Below the pieces are notes generated by a model. That model worked only from the letters and a program-made list of their open reading frames with translations. It did not search any database and had not been told where the DNA came from. Positions 47,058-55,933 of a stretch of 64,000 nt of DNA are shown here, in pieces. The stretch comes from Oscillospiraceae bacterium. Its GTDB lineage: Bacteria > Bacillota > Clostridia > Oscillospirales > Ruminococcaceae. The stretch is taken from contig JAGZUF010000003.1 of NCBI GenBank assembly GCA_018380115.1, positions 74,774-138,773 on the forward strand, given 5' to 3'. Each line of letters begins with the position of its first letter. Positions within the stretch are counted from its first letter, which is position 1. A program made the translations under genes and the position numbers.

Positions 47058-47468
47058 ATGGCCCGCCCAAGAATCAAAATCGACCAGGCCAGCTTTGAAA
47101 AATTGTGCTCTTTGCAATGCACGCTTGCCGAGATTGCCGTGTTTTTCGGTTGTTCAGAAGATACAATAGAGCGTTGGTGCAAACGCATATATCACAGCGG
47201 TTTTGCGGAGGTTTTTGCCCAAAAGCGAAACTTGGGCAAAATCGCCCTGCGCCGTTCGCAGTTTCGGCTTGCCGAAAAAAATGCAACCATGGCTATTTTC
47301 CTTGGAAAACAATATCTTGGGCAGCGCGAAGAAGTTACCAGCGACGACATCAGAGACGATGGTTTTCTGGACGCCTTGCAAGAAAAGGCATCGGATTTGT
47401 GGGCAGAAGGCGTGGATGATTATGACTTTGTAATGCCGGAGGCAGAGGAAAATGAATCAGGTCTTTAA
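47058..47468 (+). CDS. terS: Terminase small subunit
   Basis: 136 residues. N-terminal DNA-binding helix-turn-helix (FEKLCSLQCTLAEIAVFFGCSEDTIERWCKRIYHSGFAEVFAQKR), helical oligomerisation region KIALRRSQFRLAEKNATMAIFLGKQYLGQ, and an acidic C-terminus. It recognises the packaging site for TerL, encoded next and overlapping by 17 bases. Confidence 0.88.
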   Translation: MARPRIKIDQASFEKLCSLQCTLAEIAVFFGCSEDTIERWCKRIYHSGFAEVFAQKRNLGKIALRRSQFRLAEKNATMAIFLGKQYLGQREEVTSDDIRDDGFLDALQEKASDLWAEGVDDYDFVMPEAEENESGL

Positions 47469-48720
47469 GTTCCGGCCGTTTTCCCGGCGCCAACAGAAGG
47501 TTTTGACGTGGTGGTGCGCGAATAGCCCAACACATACCGCCAATGGCATCATCGCAGACGGCGCCATTCGTTCGGGCAAAACGGTATGCATGTCGCTCTC
47601 TTTTGTCCTGTGGGCGATGTCGTCATTCGCCGGGGAGCAGTTTGCTATGTGCGGCAAAACGATAGGCAGCTTCCGGCGCAATGTGCTGCCGCCACTCAAA
47701 AAGATGCTTCGCGGGCGTGGGTATCATGTAACAGACCGCCGCGGCGATAGCTGCCTGCTTATTTCCCGCGGGACGAAGTATAACACTTTCTATATTTTCG
47801 GCGGTTCGGACGAGAGCTCACAAGACACCATTCAGGGCATCACCCTGGCGGGTGTCTTTTTTGACGAAGTGGCTTTGATGCCGGAAAGCTTTGTCAATCA
47901 GGCAACCGCCCGATGCTCTGTTGAGGGCAGCAAGTGGTGGTTCAACTGCAACCCAGAAGGGTCGCAGCATTGGTTTTACACCTCATGGATCCTTGAGGCC
48001 CGAAACAAGGGATTACTCTACCTGCATTTCACCATGGAGGACAACCTTAGTTTGTCGGAAGGTATCAAAAGCAGATACCGCAGCATGTATGTGGGGGTAT
48101 TTTTTGAGCGTTATATACTTGGGCGCTGGTGCATGGCCGAGGGCCTTGTGTATGACATGATTGCACGCGACAAAGAGCGATACCTCATGCGCGGCCCCAT
48201 TACCGGCATGCAGGGGCGCTTTTATGTTTCCATCGACTACGGCACGCGCAATCCATGCAGCATGGGGCTGTGGTGCGTGCACGGCGGGAAGGCCGTGCGC
48301 ATTGCCGAAAGCTACTATGACAGCCGCAAGACCGGGCGGCAGCGCACGGACGAGGAACACTACCACGCTTTGGTGGAGCTCACCGCAGGCAGATATATTG
48401 ACAGCGTCATAATAGACCCTTCGGCGGCGTCTTTCATTGAGACGATACGGCGGCACGGGAAATTCGTGGTGCGGCCTGCGGTGAATAAGGTTGTTCCCGG
48501 CATCAATGTGGTATCTGCCCTTTTGGAGGGCGGCCGAATGTTAATACACGAAAGCTGCCATGATGCTTTGCGGGAATTTGGCCTATATCGCTGGGATGAT
48601 AAAAGGCCGAGTGATGCCGTCATAAAAGAGTACGACCACGCAATGGATGACATCCGATATTTTGCCGCAACGGTGCTTGCGCTTGAATTCCGCTGGGTGC
48701 CGTGGCGAGAAGGAGCCTGA
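47452..48720 (+). CDS. terL: Terminase large subunit, PBSX-like family
   Basis: 422 residues. ATPase: Walker A GAIRSGKT (37-44), Walker B GVFFDEVAL (about residues 129-137), coupling motif FNCNPEG. The RNase H-like nuclease domain begins YVSIDYGTRNPCSMGLW, with further acidic residues in DSVIIDPSAASFI and DDIRYFAATVL. Packages DNA into the prohead and cuts it. Full length. Confidence 0.95.
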   Translation: MNQVFKFRPFSRRQQKVLTWWCANSPTHTANGIIADGAIRSGKTVCMSLSFVLWAMSSFAGEQFAMCGKTIGSFRRNVLPPLKKMLRGRGYHVTDRRGDSCLLISRGTKYNTFYIFGGSDESSQDTIQGITLAGVFFDEVALMPESFVNQATARCSVEGSKWWFNCNPEGSQHWFYTSWILEARNKGLLYLHFTMEDNLSLSEGIKSRYRSMYVGVFFERYILGRWCMAEGLVYDMIARDKERYLMRGPITGMQGRFYVSIDYGTRNPCSMGLWCVHGGKAVRIAESYYDSRKTGRQRTDEEHYHALVELTAGRYIDSVIIDPSAASFIETIRRHGKFVVRPAVNKVVPGINVVSALLEGGRMLIHESCHDALREFGLYRWDDKRPSDAVIKEYDHAMDDIRYFAATVLALEFRWVPWREGA

Positions 48721-48723
48721 CAG

Positions 48724-50118
48724 ATGTTTCAAAAGATGATGCAATGGGTACGTGCCACCCTTTTGCGCCTGCTTGGGCAGGAAAATACAGACCTTGTAAT
48801 ATCCCCGGCCATGGAGGCGCAGATTTCCACATGGGTGCGCATGTATGAGGATGTGCACGCGCAGGATACTTATTCCCTTGGCTTGCCCGCTTTTATTGCC
48901 GGCGAGTTTGCGCGCCTTGTCACGCTGGAATGCGACATCCAGTTGACGGGAACCCGCGGGAAATGGATGGATGAGCAATTCAGCATATTCCGTGACAGCC
49001 TGCGCCCCTCCGTGGAATATGCCTGCGCGCTGGGCGGCGCTGTATTTAAGCCGTATGTGCGCGGCGATGCCATCGCCGTGGATGTGGTGCAGGCCGATGC
49101 CTTTTTCCCCACTGCCTTCGATACCTCCCAACGCCTGACCGGGGCGGTATTTTCGCAGCAAATCACGCGGGGCGGCAAAATATACACGCGCCTGGAAAGC
49201 CACGATTTCAACCCTGGCACTGGCGTTGAAGTGATACAAAACAGGGCCTTTGTGTCGTCCTCAAATGCGAGCCTGGGAGGCGAAATCGCGTTGTCGCAGG
49301 TGCCGGAATGGGCCGACATCACGCCCGAGGCCACTATTCAAAATCTTACTCAGCCGTTGTTTGCCTATTTCCGCATCCCGCTGGCCAACAACAAAGACCG
49401 GGGCTCCCCTCTCGGTGTATCCGTATTTGCCGGTGCAGTGCCTGCCATTGAGCAGGCCAATGCGCAATACGGGCGCCTTTTATGGGAATATGAGGGCGGC
49501 CAGCTTGCCGTTGATGTGAGTGAAGCGGCTATCCGCAAGGGCGAGGACGGCGGCGTGCAGCTTGACAGGCTGGGGCAGCGTTTGTACCGCAGAAGCCTCG
49601 CCACAGGTGATATCAACTTTTATCACGCCTTCGCCCCGGCCCTGCGCGATGCCTCTTATCTCAATGGGCTGAACGACCTGCTGCGCAAAATAGAGATGCA
49701 GAGCAACCTTTCTTTTGGTACCATTTCCGACCCATCCAGTGTGGACAAAACGGCAACCGAGGTAAAAATGAATAAGCAGCGCAGCTTTGCCGCCGTGCAT
49801 GACATCCAGCGCGCACTGGAAACCGCTCTGAACGGCCTTTTTTACGCTATGGACAAGCTGGCCCAGCTGTATGGCCTTGGCCCTGCGGGCGACTGGCAGG
49901 CCACATATCTTTGGCATGACAGCATCCTTGTGGATGAGGACAAGGCCCGCGAGCAAATGCGGCAGGACTGCAGGGACGGTGCTGCACGGTGGTGGGAATA
50001 CCGTATGCGTTTCTATGGCGAGAGCGAGGCCGAAGCAAAGAAGGCTGTGGGGTATTCCGAGAACCCCAAAAAGCCGCTTGATCCCTTCGGGCTGGATGGA
50101 GACGGCGGTGATGGCTGA
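48724..50118 (+). CDS. Portal protein (SPP1 gp6-like)
   Basis: 464 residues. Portal characteristics: FARLVTLECDIQLTG, YACALGGAVFKPYV, ITRGGKIYTRLESH, then RIPLANNKDRGSPLGVSVFAGAVPAIEQANAQYGRLLWEYEGG, and the FGTISDPSSVDKTATEVKMNKQRSF region. It forms the dodecameric DNA entry ring bound by TerL. The next gene starts on its stop codon. Confidence 0.92.
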   Translation: MFQKMMQWVRATLLRLLGQENTDLVISPAMEAQISTWVRMYEDVHAQDTYSLGLPAFIAGEFARLVTLECDIQLTGTRGKWMDEQFSIFRDSLRPSVEYACALGGAVFKPYVRGDAIAVDVVQADAFFPTAFDTSQRLTGAVFSQQITRGGKIYTRLESHDFNPGTGVEVIQNRAFVSSSNASLGGEIALSQVPEWADITPEATIQNLTQPLFAYFRIPLANNKDRGSPLGVSVFAGAVPAIEQANAQYGRLLWEYEGGQLAVDVSEAAIRKGEDGGVQLDRLGQRLYRRSLATGDINFYHAFAPALRDASYLNGLNDLLRKIEMQSNLSFGTISDPSSVDKTATEVKMNKQRSFAAVHDIQRALETALNGLFYAMDKLAQLYGLGPAGDWQATYLWHDSILVDEDKAREQMRQDCRDGAARWWEYRMRFYGESEAEAKKAVGYSENPKKPLDPFGLDGDGGDG

Positions 50119-51884
50119 TGCTGACGCCGCATTATCTGGCCGAATGCTCCGATGAGCTTATCCGGCTGCTGGGCGAACTGGACGAAAGCATCATGCGCGA
50201 TTTTGTTCGGCGGCTGGTAAAGGCCGGGCATATCACGGATGCCGCAAAGCGGCAGGCACAGCAGATGATGGAGGCCGGGGCGCTGTATGATGACATCGTG
50301 GCTGAGGCTGCCAGGATGACGGGCAAGACGGAAACTGCTGTTCGGGAGCTTTTCCGGGAGGCCGGCTTGAAAAGCGTGGCCTATGACATCAACATCTGCC
50401 GGGCGGCAGGGCTTTCCCCTCTGCCCCTCGCCGCCTCACCCGCGGCCATGCAGGTGCTGCTTTCCGGCATGGAAAAGACTAAGGGCATGTTGGACAACCT
50501 GACCATGACAACGGCCAACGGCGCACAGCGCGCCTTTATTGAGGCGGCCACACTGGCCGAAATGCAGGTGGAAAGCGGTGCGTTTGACTATGTTACCGCC
50601 ATACGTAACGCCGTGCACACTGCTGCCAGCGGGGGCGCATGGGTGCTTTACCCCACCGGAGCACGCAGCCGCCTTGACACGGCCACGCGCCGGGCTGTGC
50701 TGACCGGGGTAAACCAGACGGCCGCCGCCCTTACGCTGGCCTACGCCGACGATATGGGCTGCGACCTTGTGGAGACCACGGCGCACATGGGCGCCCGGCC
50801 GGAGCACGCGGTGTGGCAGGGGCAGGTGTTCAGCCGCAGCGGCAAAAGCCGCCGCTACCCTGATTTTGTCACAGCCACGGGCTACGGCACCGGGCCGGGG
50901 CTGTGCGGCTGGAACTGCCGGCACAGCTTCTACATGTTTTTCGAGGGCGTTGACGAGCGCGCCTACAGCCGCGCGCAGCTGGACGAATACGCCAATGCCA
51001 GGGTGCGCGTAAACGGAAAGGAAATGCCCTATTATGAGGCCACACAGCGCCAGCGGGCCATGGAACGGCGCGTGCGCGACACACGCCGCGAGCTGGCCGG
51101 GCTGGACGGCGGCATCAAGGCCGCCCCGGATGAGGCCGTAAAGAACGCCTTGCAGCAGGATTTTGACAGCGTCGCGGCACGCTTGAAGCGTCAGGAGGCT
51201 GCGCTGAAGGACTTTACCCGGCAGGCTGGCCTTGCGCTGGACACTTCCCGCGTGCAGGTACAGGGCTTTGGGCGCAGCACATCGGCCAAGGCTGTGTGGG
51301 CGGCCAAGCGCGGGCGAACGGCTGATATTGTTGTGCAAGGTCATACCCTCTATGCAGTGACCGATAAAGCAATACAAGCCGTTCCGAAGCCCTTCTTCAA
51401 AGCTCTTTCTGATGGCATGAACCGGAAGGCTCAAGACTATGCACGGGAAATCCTGCGCAATGTAAAAGACTTGCCCGAGGGTACAGAAGCCGCCATTTCT
51501 TTTGCCATAGACGGCCGCCTGAAACATGTTTTTACCGGCACAGGGCCGGATATGCGTGTGACAATTCGAGGCATGCGGCAGTCTTATATTCTCTTGCACA
51601 ACCACGCCAGCAATGATATACTGAGCCCGGAAGACATATTGGCGCTGATACGGCATGACAATATGGTAGCTATTGGCGCCGTTGGGAATAAAGGGGCTTT
51701 ATTCACCTGCGAAAAGGTATTTGGATATAACCGCGAAAAAGCTGTGAGTTTTTATCAAGGTGTTTGGGGGCAATACCCTGAAATGCATGTAAATCTTGAG
51801 CAGAGATTCCAATTCATGCAGAGTTTTATGGAGGGAGCCGAAAAATATGGCCTACACTTCGCCTCTCCCGGACAAAGTGGTTAA
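50118..51884 (+). CDS. MuF-type head protein with variable C-terminal toxin-like (JAB/JAMM-like) domain
   Basis: 588 residues. About 1-380 is the phage minor-head (min_cap2/MuF-like) domain, including RYPDFVTATGYGTGPGLCGWNCRHSF. Ordinary relatives stop near there. Residues about 400-588 form an extra domain with ILLHNHASNDILSPEDILAL: H494-x-H496-x6-S503-x2-D506, close to the JAMM zinc motif of RadC/JAB proteins (HxHx7SxxD). E457 is a candidate catalytic Glu. Polymorphic toxin domains fused to MuF head proteins are known in temperate Firmicutes phages. A candidate immunity gene overlaps the end. Toxin activity is inferred, and JAB-type assignment is tentative. Confidence 0.85.
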   Translation: MLTPHYLAECSDELIRLLGELDESIMRDFVRRLVKAGHITDAAKRQAQQMMEAGALYDDIVAEAARMTGKTETAVRELFREAGLKSVAYDINICRAAGLSPLPLAASPAAMQVLLSGMEKTKGMLDNLTMTTANGAQRAFIEAATLAEMQVESGAFDYVTAIRNAVHTAASGGAWVLYPTGARSRLDTATRRAVLTGVNQTAAALTLAYADDMGCDLVETTAHMGARPEHAVWQGQVFSRSGKSRRYPDFVTATGYGTGPGLCGWNCRHSFYMFFEGVDERAYSRAQLDEYANARVRVNGKEMPYYEATQRQRAMERRVRDTRRELAGLDGGIKAAPDEAVKNALQQDFDSVAARLKRQEAALKDFTRQAGLALDTSRVQVQGFGRSTSAKAVWAAKRGRTADIVVQGHTLYAVTDKAIQAVPKPFFKALSDGMNRKAQDYAREILRNVKDLPEGTEAAISFAIDGRLKHVFTGTGPDMRVTIRGMRQSYILLHNHASNDILSPEDILALIRHDNMVAIGAVGNKGALFTCEKVFGYNREKAVSFYQGVWGQYPEMHVNLEQRFQFMQSFMEGAEKYGLHFASPGQSG

Positions 51885-52083
51885 AGTGCTGCGTAATTAT
51901 TTGAAAAAAGCAAAACCATACACACCGGAAGAACGCAAAAAATATAATTATCCAGAGCTGGGAACATTTTTAGCTGATATTGTGTACCAATATTCAGACC
52001 GGGAGCTCGCCACACTCGCCATGGATGAGTTGCAAGCTGCCGGCCTCTGGACGGAAGAAGACGAGAAAAAAGCGTTTGGATGA
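51847..52083 (+). CDS. Candidate immunity protein for the MuF C-terminal toxin domain
   Basis: 78 residues from ATG 51847 (MAYTSPLPDKVVKVLRNYLKKAKPYTPEERKKYNYPELGTFLADIVYQ), with AGGGAG eight bases upstream. It is small, helical and hydrophilic. It overlaps the last 38 bases of the MuF gene in another frame and is followed by a terminator, the usual toxin-immunity layout. Not recognised as a family. Confidence 0.65.
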   Translation: MAYTSPLPDKVVKVLRNYLKKAKPYTPEERKKYNYPELGTFLADIVYQYSDRELATLAMDELQAAGLWTEEDEKKAFG

Positions 52084-52111
52084 ACCACCACCTGCGGGCG
52101 GTGGTTTTTTT
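52083..52111 (+). terminator. Terminator after the candidate immunity gene
   Basis: AACCACC / GGTGGTT stem around CCTGCGGG followed by TTTTTTT. A second GC-rich hairpin (CGCCCC..GGGGCG then TTTTTT) follows near 52147-52178. The rest up to 52277 holds no gene. Confidence 0.75.
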
Positions 52112-52277
52112 ATGCCATCTGAAAACTGAATCGTTCATCAAGGCGTCTGCCCCATACGGGGCGGGCGCTTTTTTGATACAAAATTGCCCCTGCCTGCCGG
52201 GCTTTAAATGCAGGATAGGCCGTGCGCGGAGTGGCCGCGCGTTTATAAGCAAAATCTGGCTGAAAAGGAGTATACAC

Positions 52278-52841
52278 ATGGAATTTCTGAAGGAGATTTT
52301 CGGCGGCGGCGCGCTGACCTACGAACAGCTTGCCGCAAAGGTAGCTGAAAAGAAAATGAAGCTGGCCGACCTTTCCGCAGGCGGCTATGTGGGCAAGGAA
52401 AAGTTCGAGACCCTGAGCGCAGAGAAAACCAATCTGGAAACACGCCTTGCCGACGCAAACAAGAAGCTGGAGGGCTACGACCCCGAATGGAAAGCAAAGG
52501 CCGAGCAGGCCAAGGCAGATGCCGATGAGCAGGTGCAGGCCGTGCAGCGCAGCTTTGCCCTGAAGGAGCAGGCTGCAGGGCTGAAATTCTCGAGCGAAAG
52601 CGCCAAAAGGGCATTTATGGCCGACCTCGAAGCCCAAAAGCTGCCCATACAGGACGGCAAGGTGCTGGGCTTTGACGATTTCGCAAAGAGCTACCGCGAA
52701 AGAGACCCCGGCGCATTTTTGCCCAACGAAAAGCCGCCGCGCTTTTCCGGCTCGGCCACAGGCCCCGCCGCCGCTGGCACAAAGAAGGACCAGGCAAACG
52801 CTGCCATCCGCGCGGCGTTCGGCCACGGACAAGCAACATGA
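52278..52841 (+). CDS. Phage capsid scaffolding protein (GP20-like)
   Basis: 187 residues from ATG 52278 behind AAAGGAG. Mostly coiled coil (YEQLAAKVAEKKMKLADLSAGGYVGKEKFETLSAEKTNLETRLADANKKLEGYDPEWKAKAEQ), then a C-terminal region LGFDDFAKSYRERDPGAFL and a basic end. Typical phage minor structural GP20/scaffold located directly ahead of the capsid gene. Confidence 0.88.
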   Translation: MEFLKEIFGGGALTYEQLAAKVAEKKMKLADLSAGGYVGKEKFETLSAEKTNLETRLADANKKLEGYDPEWKAKAEQAKADADEQVQAVQRSFALKEQAAGLKFSSESAKRAFMADLEAQKLPIQDGKVLGFDDFAKSYRERDPGAFLPNEKPPRFSGSATGPAAAGTKKDQANAAIRAAFGHGQAT

Positions 52842-52864
52842 TTTTTTGACAGGAGGAAAACACT

Positions 52865-54040
52865 ATGAGCATTATCAACCGCGAGCAGGCGGAAGCCCTT
52901 ATCCGCGAGCAGATTGTGGAAACCATTTTTCAAGAGGCCCCGAAACAGAGCATCGTGATGCAGCTGGGCCGCCGCCTGCCCAATATGACGAGCAAACAGA
53001 CCAAAGTGCCCGTGCTGGACATGCTGCCGATTGCCTACTGGGTGAACGGCGACACCGGCTACAAGCAGACTTCGCATCAGGCGTGGGACAACGTCTACCT
53101 GACGGCCGCCGAGCTGGCCGTGATCGTCCCCATCCCGGAGGCGGTGCTGAGCGACGCCAGCTTTGACATTTTGGGCGAAGTGACGCCCCGCGTGAATGAA
53201 TACATGGGCAGGCGCGTGGACAGCGCCGTTATTTTCGGCGTGGAGCGCCCGGTGGAATGGCAAAACGACCTTATCACGCTGGCACGCCAGGCGGGCAACA
53301 ACGTGAGCGGCGGCATCACCTATGACACCCTGATGGGTGAGGACGGCCTGCTGGGCAAGGTGGAGCAGGCGGGCTACACCGTCACCGGCGCCATCGCGGC
53401 CATGCGTGCCCGCGGAGCCATGCGCGGCCTGAAGGACGACGCGGGCCGCCCCATCTTTGTAAGCGACATGCAGGGCCCCACCCGCTACGGGCTGGACGGC
53501 GCGCCGCTGTTCTTCCCCGAAAACGGCTCTTTTGATACATCCGCCGCACAAATGGTGGCCGGCAACTGGAGCCAGCTTGTGTGGGCCATGCGTCAGGATG
53601 TGACCGTAAAAATCCTCGACCAGGGCGTGGTGCAGAACCCTGTGACAAAGGAAATTGTGTACAACCTTGCCCAGCAGGACATGATTGCGCTGCGCGTGGT
53701 GATGCGCATGGGCTGGGCGCTGCCCAACCCGGCAACCCAGCTGAATGCAGACCGCACGAACGTACCGTTCGCCTATATCGAGGCCGACACGCCCGTGACG
53801 GACTATGCCGCCACCTTTACCGTGCAGGACAACGCTTCTGCCGCCGTGAAAGGCGCGCGCGTGAATGTCAATGGCGCCATCAAAAAGACGGATGCGTCCG
53901 GTAAGGCTGTGTTCAACCTGCGCAGCGGCACCTACCCCTACACGGTAAAGGCCGAGGGCTACCACCCGATGAGCGGCGAGATCGTTGTAAATGACGCTGC
54001 CGCGAATGCCACTGTGAAATTTCCTGCAAAGGAGGCGTAA
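52865..54040 (+). CDS. Major capsid protein (HK97-fold) with C-terminal Ig/carboxypeptidase-regulatory-like domain
   Basis: 391 residues. Residues about 1-310 are a phage major capsid protein: IVETIFQEAPKQSIVMQLGRRLPNMTSKQTKVPVLDMLPIAYWVNG, AELAVIVPIPEAVLSDASFDILGEV and VMRMGWALPNPATQ. The last about 75 residues form a separate beta-domain (TFTVQDNASAAVKGARVNVNGAIKKTDASGKAVFNLRSGTYPYTVKAEGYHPMSGEIVVN), a surface-displayed Ig/PEGA-like fold. Such domains on capsids may bind mucus or host glycans; this is inference. Confidence 0.92.
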   Translation: MSIINREQAEALIREQIVETIFQEAPKQSIVMQLGRRLPNMTSKQTKVPVLDMLPIAYWVNGDTGYKQTSHQAWDNVYLTAAELAVIVPIPEAVLSDASFDILGEVTPRVNEYMGRRVDSAVIFGVERPVEWQNDLITLARQAGNNVSGGITYDTLMGEDGLLGKVEQAGYTVTGAIAAMRARGAMRGLKDDAGRPIFVSDMQGPTRYGLDGAPLFFPENGSFDTSAAQMVAGNWSQLVWAMRQDVTVKILDQGVVQNPVTKEIVYNLAQQDMIALRVVMRMGWALPNPATQLNADRTNVPFAYIEADTPVTDYAATFTVQDNASAAVKGARVNVNGAIKKTDASGKAVFNLRSGTYPYTVKAEGYHPMSGEIVVNDAAANATVKFPAKEA

Positions 54041-54043
54041 GCC

Positions 54044-54307
54044 ATGCTTATCATCGACGCATTGAAGGCCCTGTATAAAAAGGCTACCACCAAGGACGCC
54101 GCCGCAACCAGCATTGCGGGCGTGGTGCAGGAAATGGCCGACAACTGGCCCGCGGCGGGCGGCGCAGGTGCGGCCACCACCGAAAAGGCGGGCCTTGTCA
54201 AACAGGGTGCGGCCGTGGCCGACGCCGCGGGCGAAACGCCTACCAAGGAGGAATATAACGCGCTGCTGGCCTCGCTGCGCGCAGCGGGCATCATCGCCGC
54301 AAGCTGA
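54044..54307 (+). CDS. Head fiber-like protein
   Basis: 87 residues. The C-terminal half (TTEKAGLVKQGAAVADAAGETPTKEEYNALLASLRAAGII) matches the head-fiber motif found after capsid genes in Clostridia phages. The N-terminal part is a helix plus a Gly/Ala linker. Possibly decorates the capsid. Confidence 0.75.
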   Translation: MLIIDALKALYKKATTKDAAATSIAGVVQEMADNWPAAGGAGAATTEKAGLVKQGAAVADAAGETPTKEEYNALLASLRAAGIIAAS

Positions 54308-54321
54308 AAGGCGGTGCGGCC

Positions 54322-54732
54322 ATGTATGCGGACTATGCCTTTTATACAGGCACCTACCAGGGCGAGGACATCCCGGAAGCCGACTGGCGCCGCATTTCTG
54401 CGCGTGCAGATGCCTTTGTGGACAGGCTTACCTACGGGCGCCTGCACCATGGCTGGGAGGTGACGGAAGCCGTTAAAATGGCCTGCTGCGCCGTTGCCGA
54501 GGCCCTCCATGCGCAGCAGGCAGCGCAGGCCCAAGGGGCCAAGGCCGCGGCTGCCGGCATCAAAAGCGAGAACAGCGACGGTTACAGCGTGAGTTACGGC
54601 GCCCACACCGACATGCAGGCCGCCATGGAAGCACAAATGCTGGAGGCGGCGGGAGTGTACCTCCCGCCGCACTCGCCTATCCGGTACGCGGGGCTTTACC
54701 GCACCGACCTGTGCGGGGGGTGCTGCACTTGA
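54322..54732 (+). CDS. Head-tail connector (adaptor) protein, gp6-like
   Basis: 136 residues from ATG 54322 (MYADYAFYTGTYQGEDIPEADWRRISARADAFVDRLTYGRL). Helical adaptor typical of phage DNA-packaging/connector proteins, including VTEAVKMACCAVAEALHAQQ. It ends in a Cys-rich LCGGCCT. The next frame overlaps it. Confidence 0.85.
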   Translation: MYADYAFYTGTYQGEDIPEADWRRISARADAFVDRLTYGRLHHGWEVTEAVKMACCAVAEALHAQQAAQAQGAKAAAAGIKSENSDGYSVSYGAHTDMQAAMEAQMLEAAGVYLPPHSPIRYAGLYRTDLCGGCCT

Positions 54733-55136
54733 CTGCAAACGCAGACATTACGCTGCTGATTCCCCGGTATGACGCCGTCCAGCGGCAGGACGAATACACG
54801 GCGGTAACGGTGCGGGGCGTGTGGATACACGCTGTGCACAAGGGTGGCGATAACCCCGGCGACGAATTGCGCGTGCGTATCCCCATTGATGCCGGCTTCG
54901 GGGGGCGTGTGTACTGTGCCCCTGCCGAGTGGCAGGCGATGAATGACAGCGCCGCGGCCGCACACTGGACACTGGCCCCGGGCGGGTATCTGCTGGCCGG
55001 GGCGCATGAGCTGCCACCGCCCATCTCCCCCCGCGCCCTAATGGAGCAATACGGGAAGGTGTGGAGAATCACCGAGGCCGCCGATAACCGGAACGGCACG
55101 GCCGCGGTGCAGCACTGGCGCGCAAAGGCGGTGTAG
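54729..55136 (+). CDS. Putative head closure/minor head protein
   Basis: 135 residues if the TTG at 54729 is used (LTANADITLLIPRYDAVQRQDEYTAV); GTG codons at 54711 or 54720 are alternatives, and GGGGG before the TTG favours it. Mainly beta structure (VTVRGVWIHAVHKGGDNPGDELRVRIPID). Located between connector and minor capsid genes, so likely a head-completion protein; the family is not certain. Confidence 0.7.
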   Translation: MTANADITLLIPRYDAVQRQDEYTAVTVRGVWIHAVHKGGDNPGDELRVRIPIDAGFGGRVYCAPAEWQAMNDSAAAAHWTLAPGGYLLAGAHELPPPISPRALMEQYGKVWRITEAADNRNGTAAVQHWRAKAV

Positions 55137-55138
55137 CA

Positions 55139-55498
55139 ATGGCAAAGGAATGGAGTATTGAGACACCGCGCGGGCGGGTAATCCGCGTGGGAAACTGCAA
55201 GGCGCGCCTTGAATGGAACCCCAATTTCGCGCCGAAGCACCGCGCGGCTTTCAGCCGCAGGCAAAAGTATGTGGACAGTTCCTGCCTGCGCTACATGGAC
55301 CCGCTGACGCCGTTTCGCACCGGCATGTTAAAGCTCTCGGCAAAGCTGGGCACTGTGCTGGGCAGCGGCGTTATCCGTTACCTTGCCATTTATGCACGGC
55401 GGCAGTATTACACGCACAAAACCAAGGCCAAATGGTTTGAAACCATGAAAGCCCGCAACAAAGAGCAGATTTTGAAGGGGGCAGCGAAAACTCAATGA
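55139..55498 (+). CDS. Minor capsid protein 2-like
   Basis: 119 residues. Contains FAPKHRAAFSRRQKYVDSSCLRYMDPLTPFRTGMLKLSAKLGTVLGSGVIRYLAIYARRQYYTH, matching minor capsid proteins between connector and tail genes in Firmicutes siphophages. Its stop overlaps the next start. Confidence 0.83.
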   Translation: MAKEWSIETPRGRVIRVGNCKARLEWNPNFAPKHRAAFSRRQKYVDSSCLRYMDPLTPFRTGMLKLSAKLGTVLGSGVIRYLAIYARRQYYTHKTKAKWFETMKARNKEQILKGAAKTQ

Positions 55499-55929
55499 AA
55501 AATGATGACCTGTTGATATACGGCATCCGGGAATATTTCAAGGCCTGCCCCCTGCTGCGCCGCGGGCGGCTGCTGATTGACGCGCTGGGGCTGGCCCCCG
55601 TGAGCTATTCGCTGGACGTTTTGCCCTGCGACCCTATTATTACGCAATATGCGGACGGCGACAGCCTGCGGCAGTATCAGTTTGCATTTACCAGCCGAGA
55701 ATGGTTTTCCCCCGGGGATGTAGACAACATCGAAAACAGCGGCTTTTACGAGCGGCTGGAGGACTGGGTGGAGGCACAGAACGATGCGGGCATCATCCCG
55801 CTTATCAAAAGCAAAAACAAGGTGCCGCAGCGGGTGGAGTTGATTGCCAGCGGATACCTGCAAAGCGAGGACGGCCAAACCGGCCGTTACCAAATACAGT
55901 GGCGCCTTATTTACACAAAGGAGGTTTAA
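55495..55929 (+). CDS. Phage minor capsid/tail terminator-like protein
   Basis: 144 residues (MKNDDLLIYGIREYFKACPLLRRGRLLIDALGLAPVSYSLD). Recognised as the minor-capsid-from-bacteriophage family by IITQYADGDSLRQYQFAFTSREWFSPGDVDNIENSGFYERLEDWVEAQN. The position before the major tail protein fits a tail terminator role. Confidence 0.83.
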   Translation: MKNDDLLIYGIREYFKACPLLRRGRLLIDALGLAPVSYSLDVLPCDPIITQYADGDSLRQYQFAFTSREWFSPGDVDNIENSGFYERLEDWVEAQNDAGIIPLIKSKNKVPQRVELIASGYLQSEDGQTGRYQIQWRLIYTKEV

Positions 55930-55933
55930 CATC

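Noticed and set aside
50436..51656. Minus-strand frame of 406 residues
   Set aside because: It is antisense to the MuF-type gene and has no recognisable motifs or start signals.
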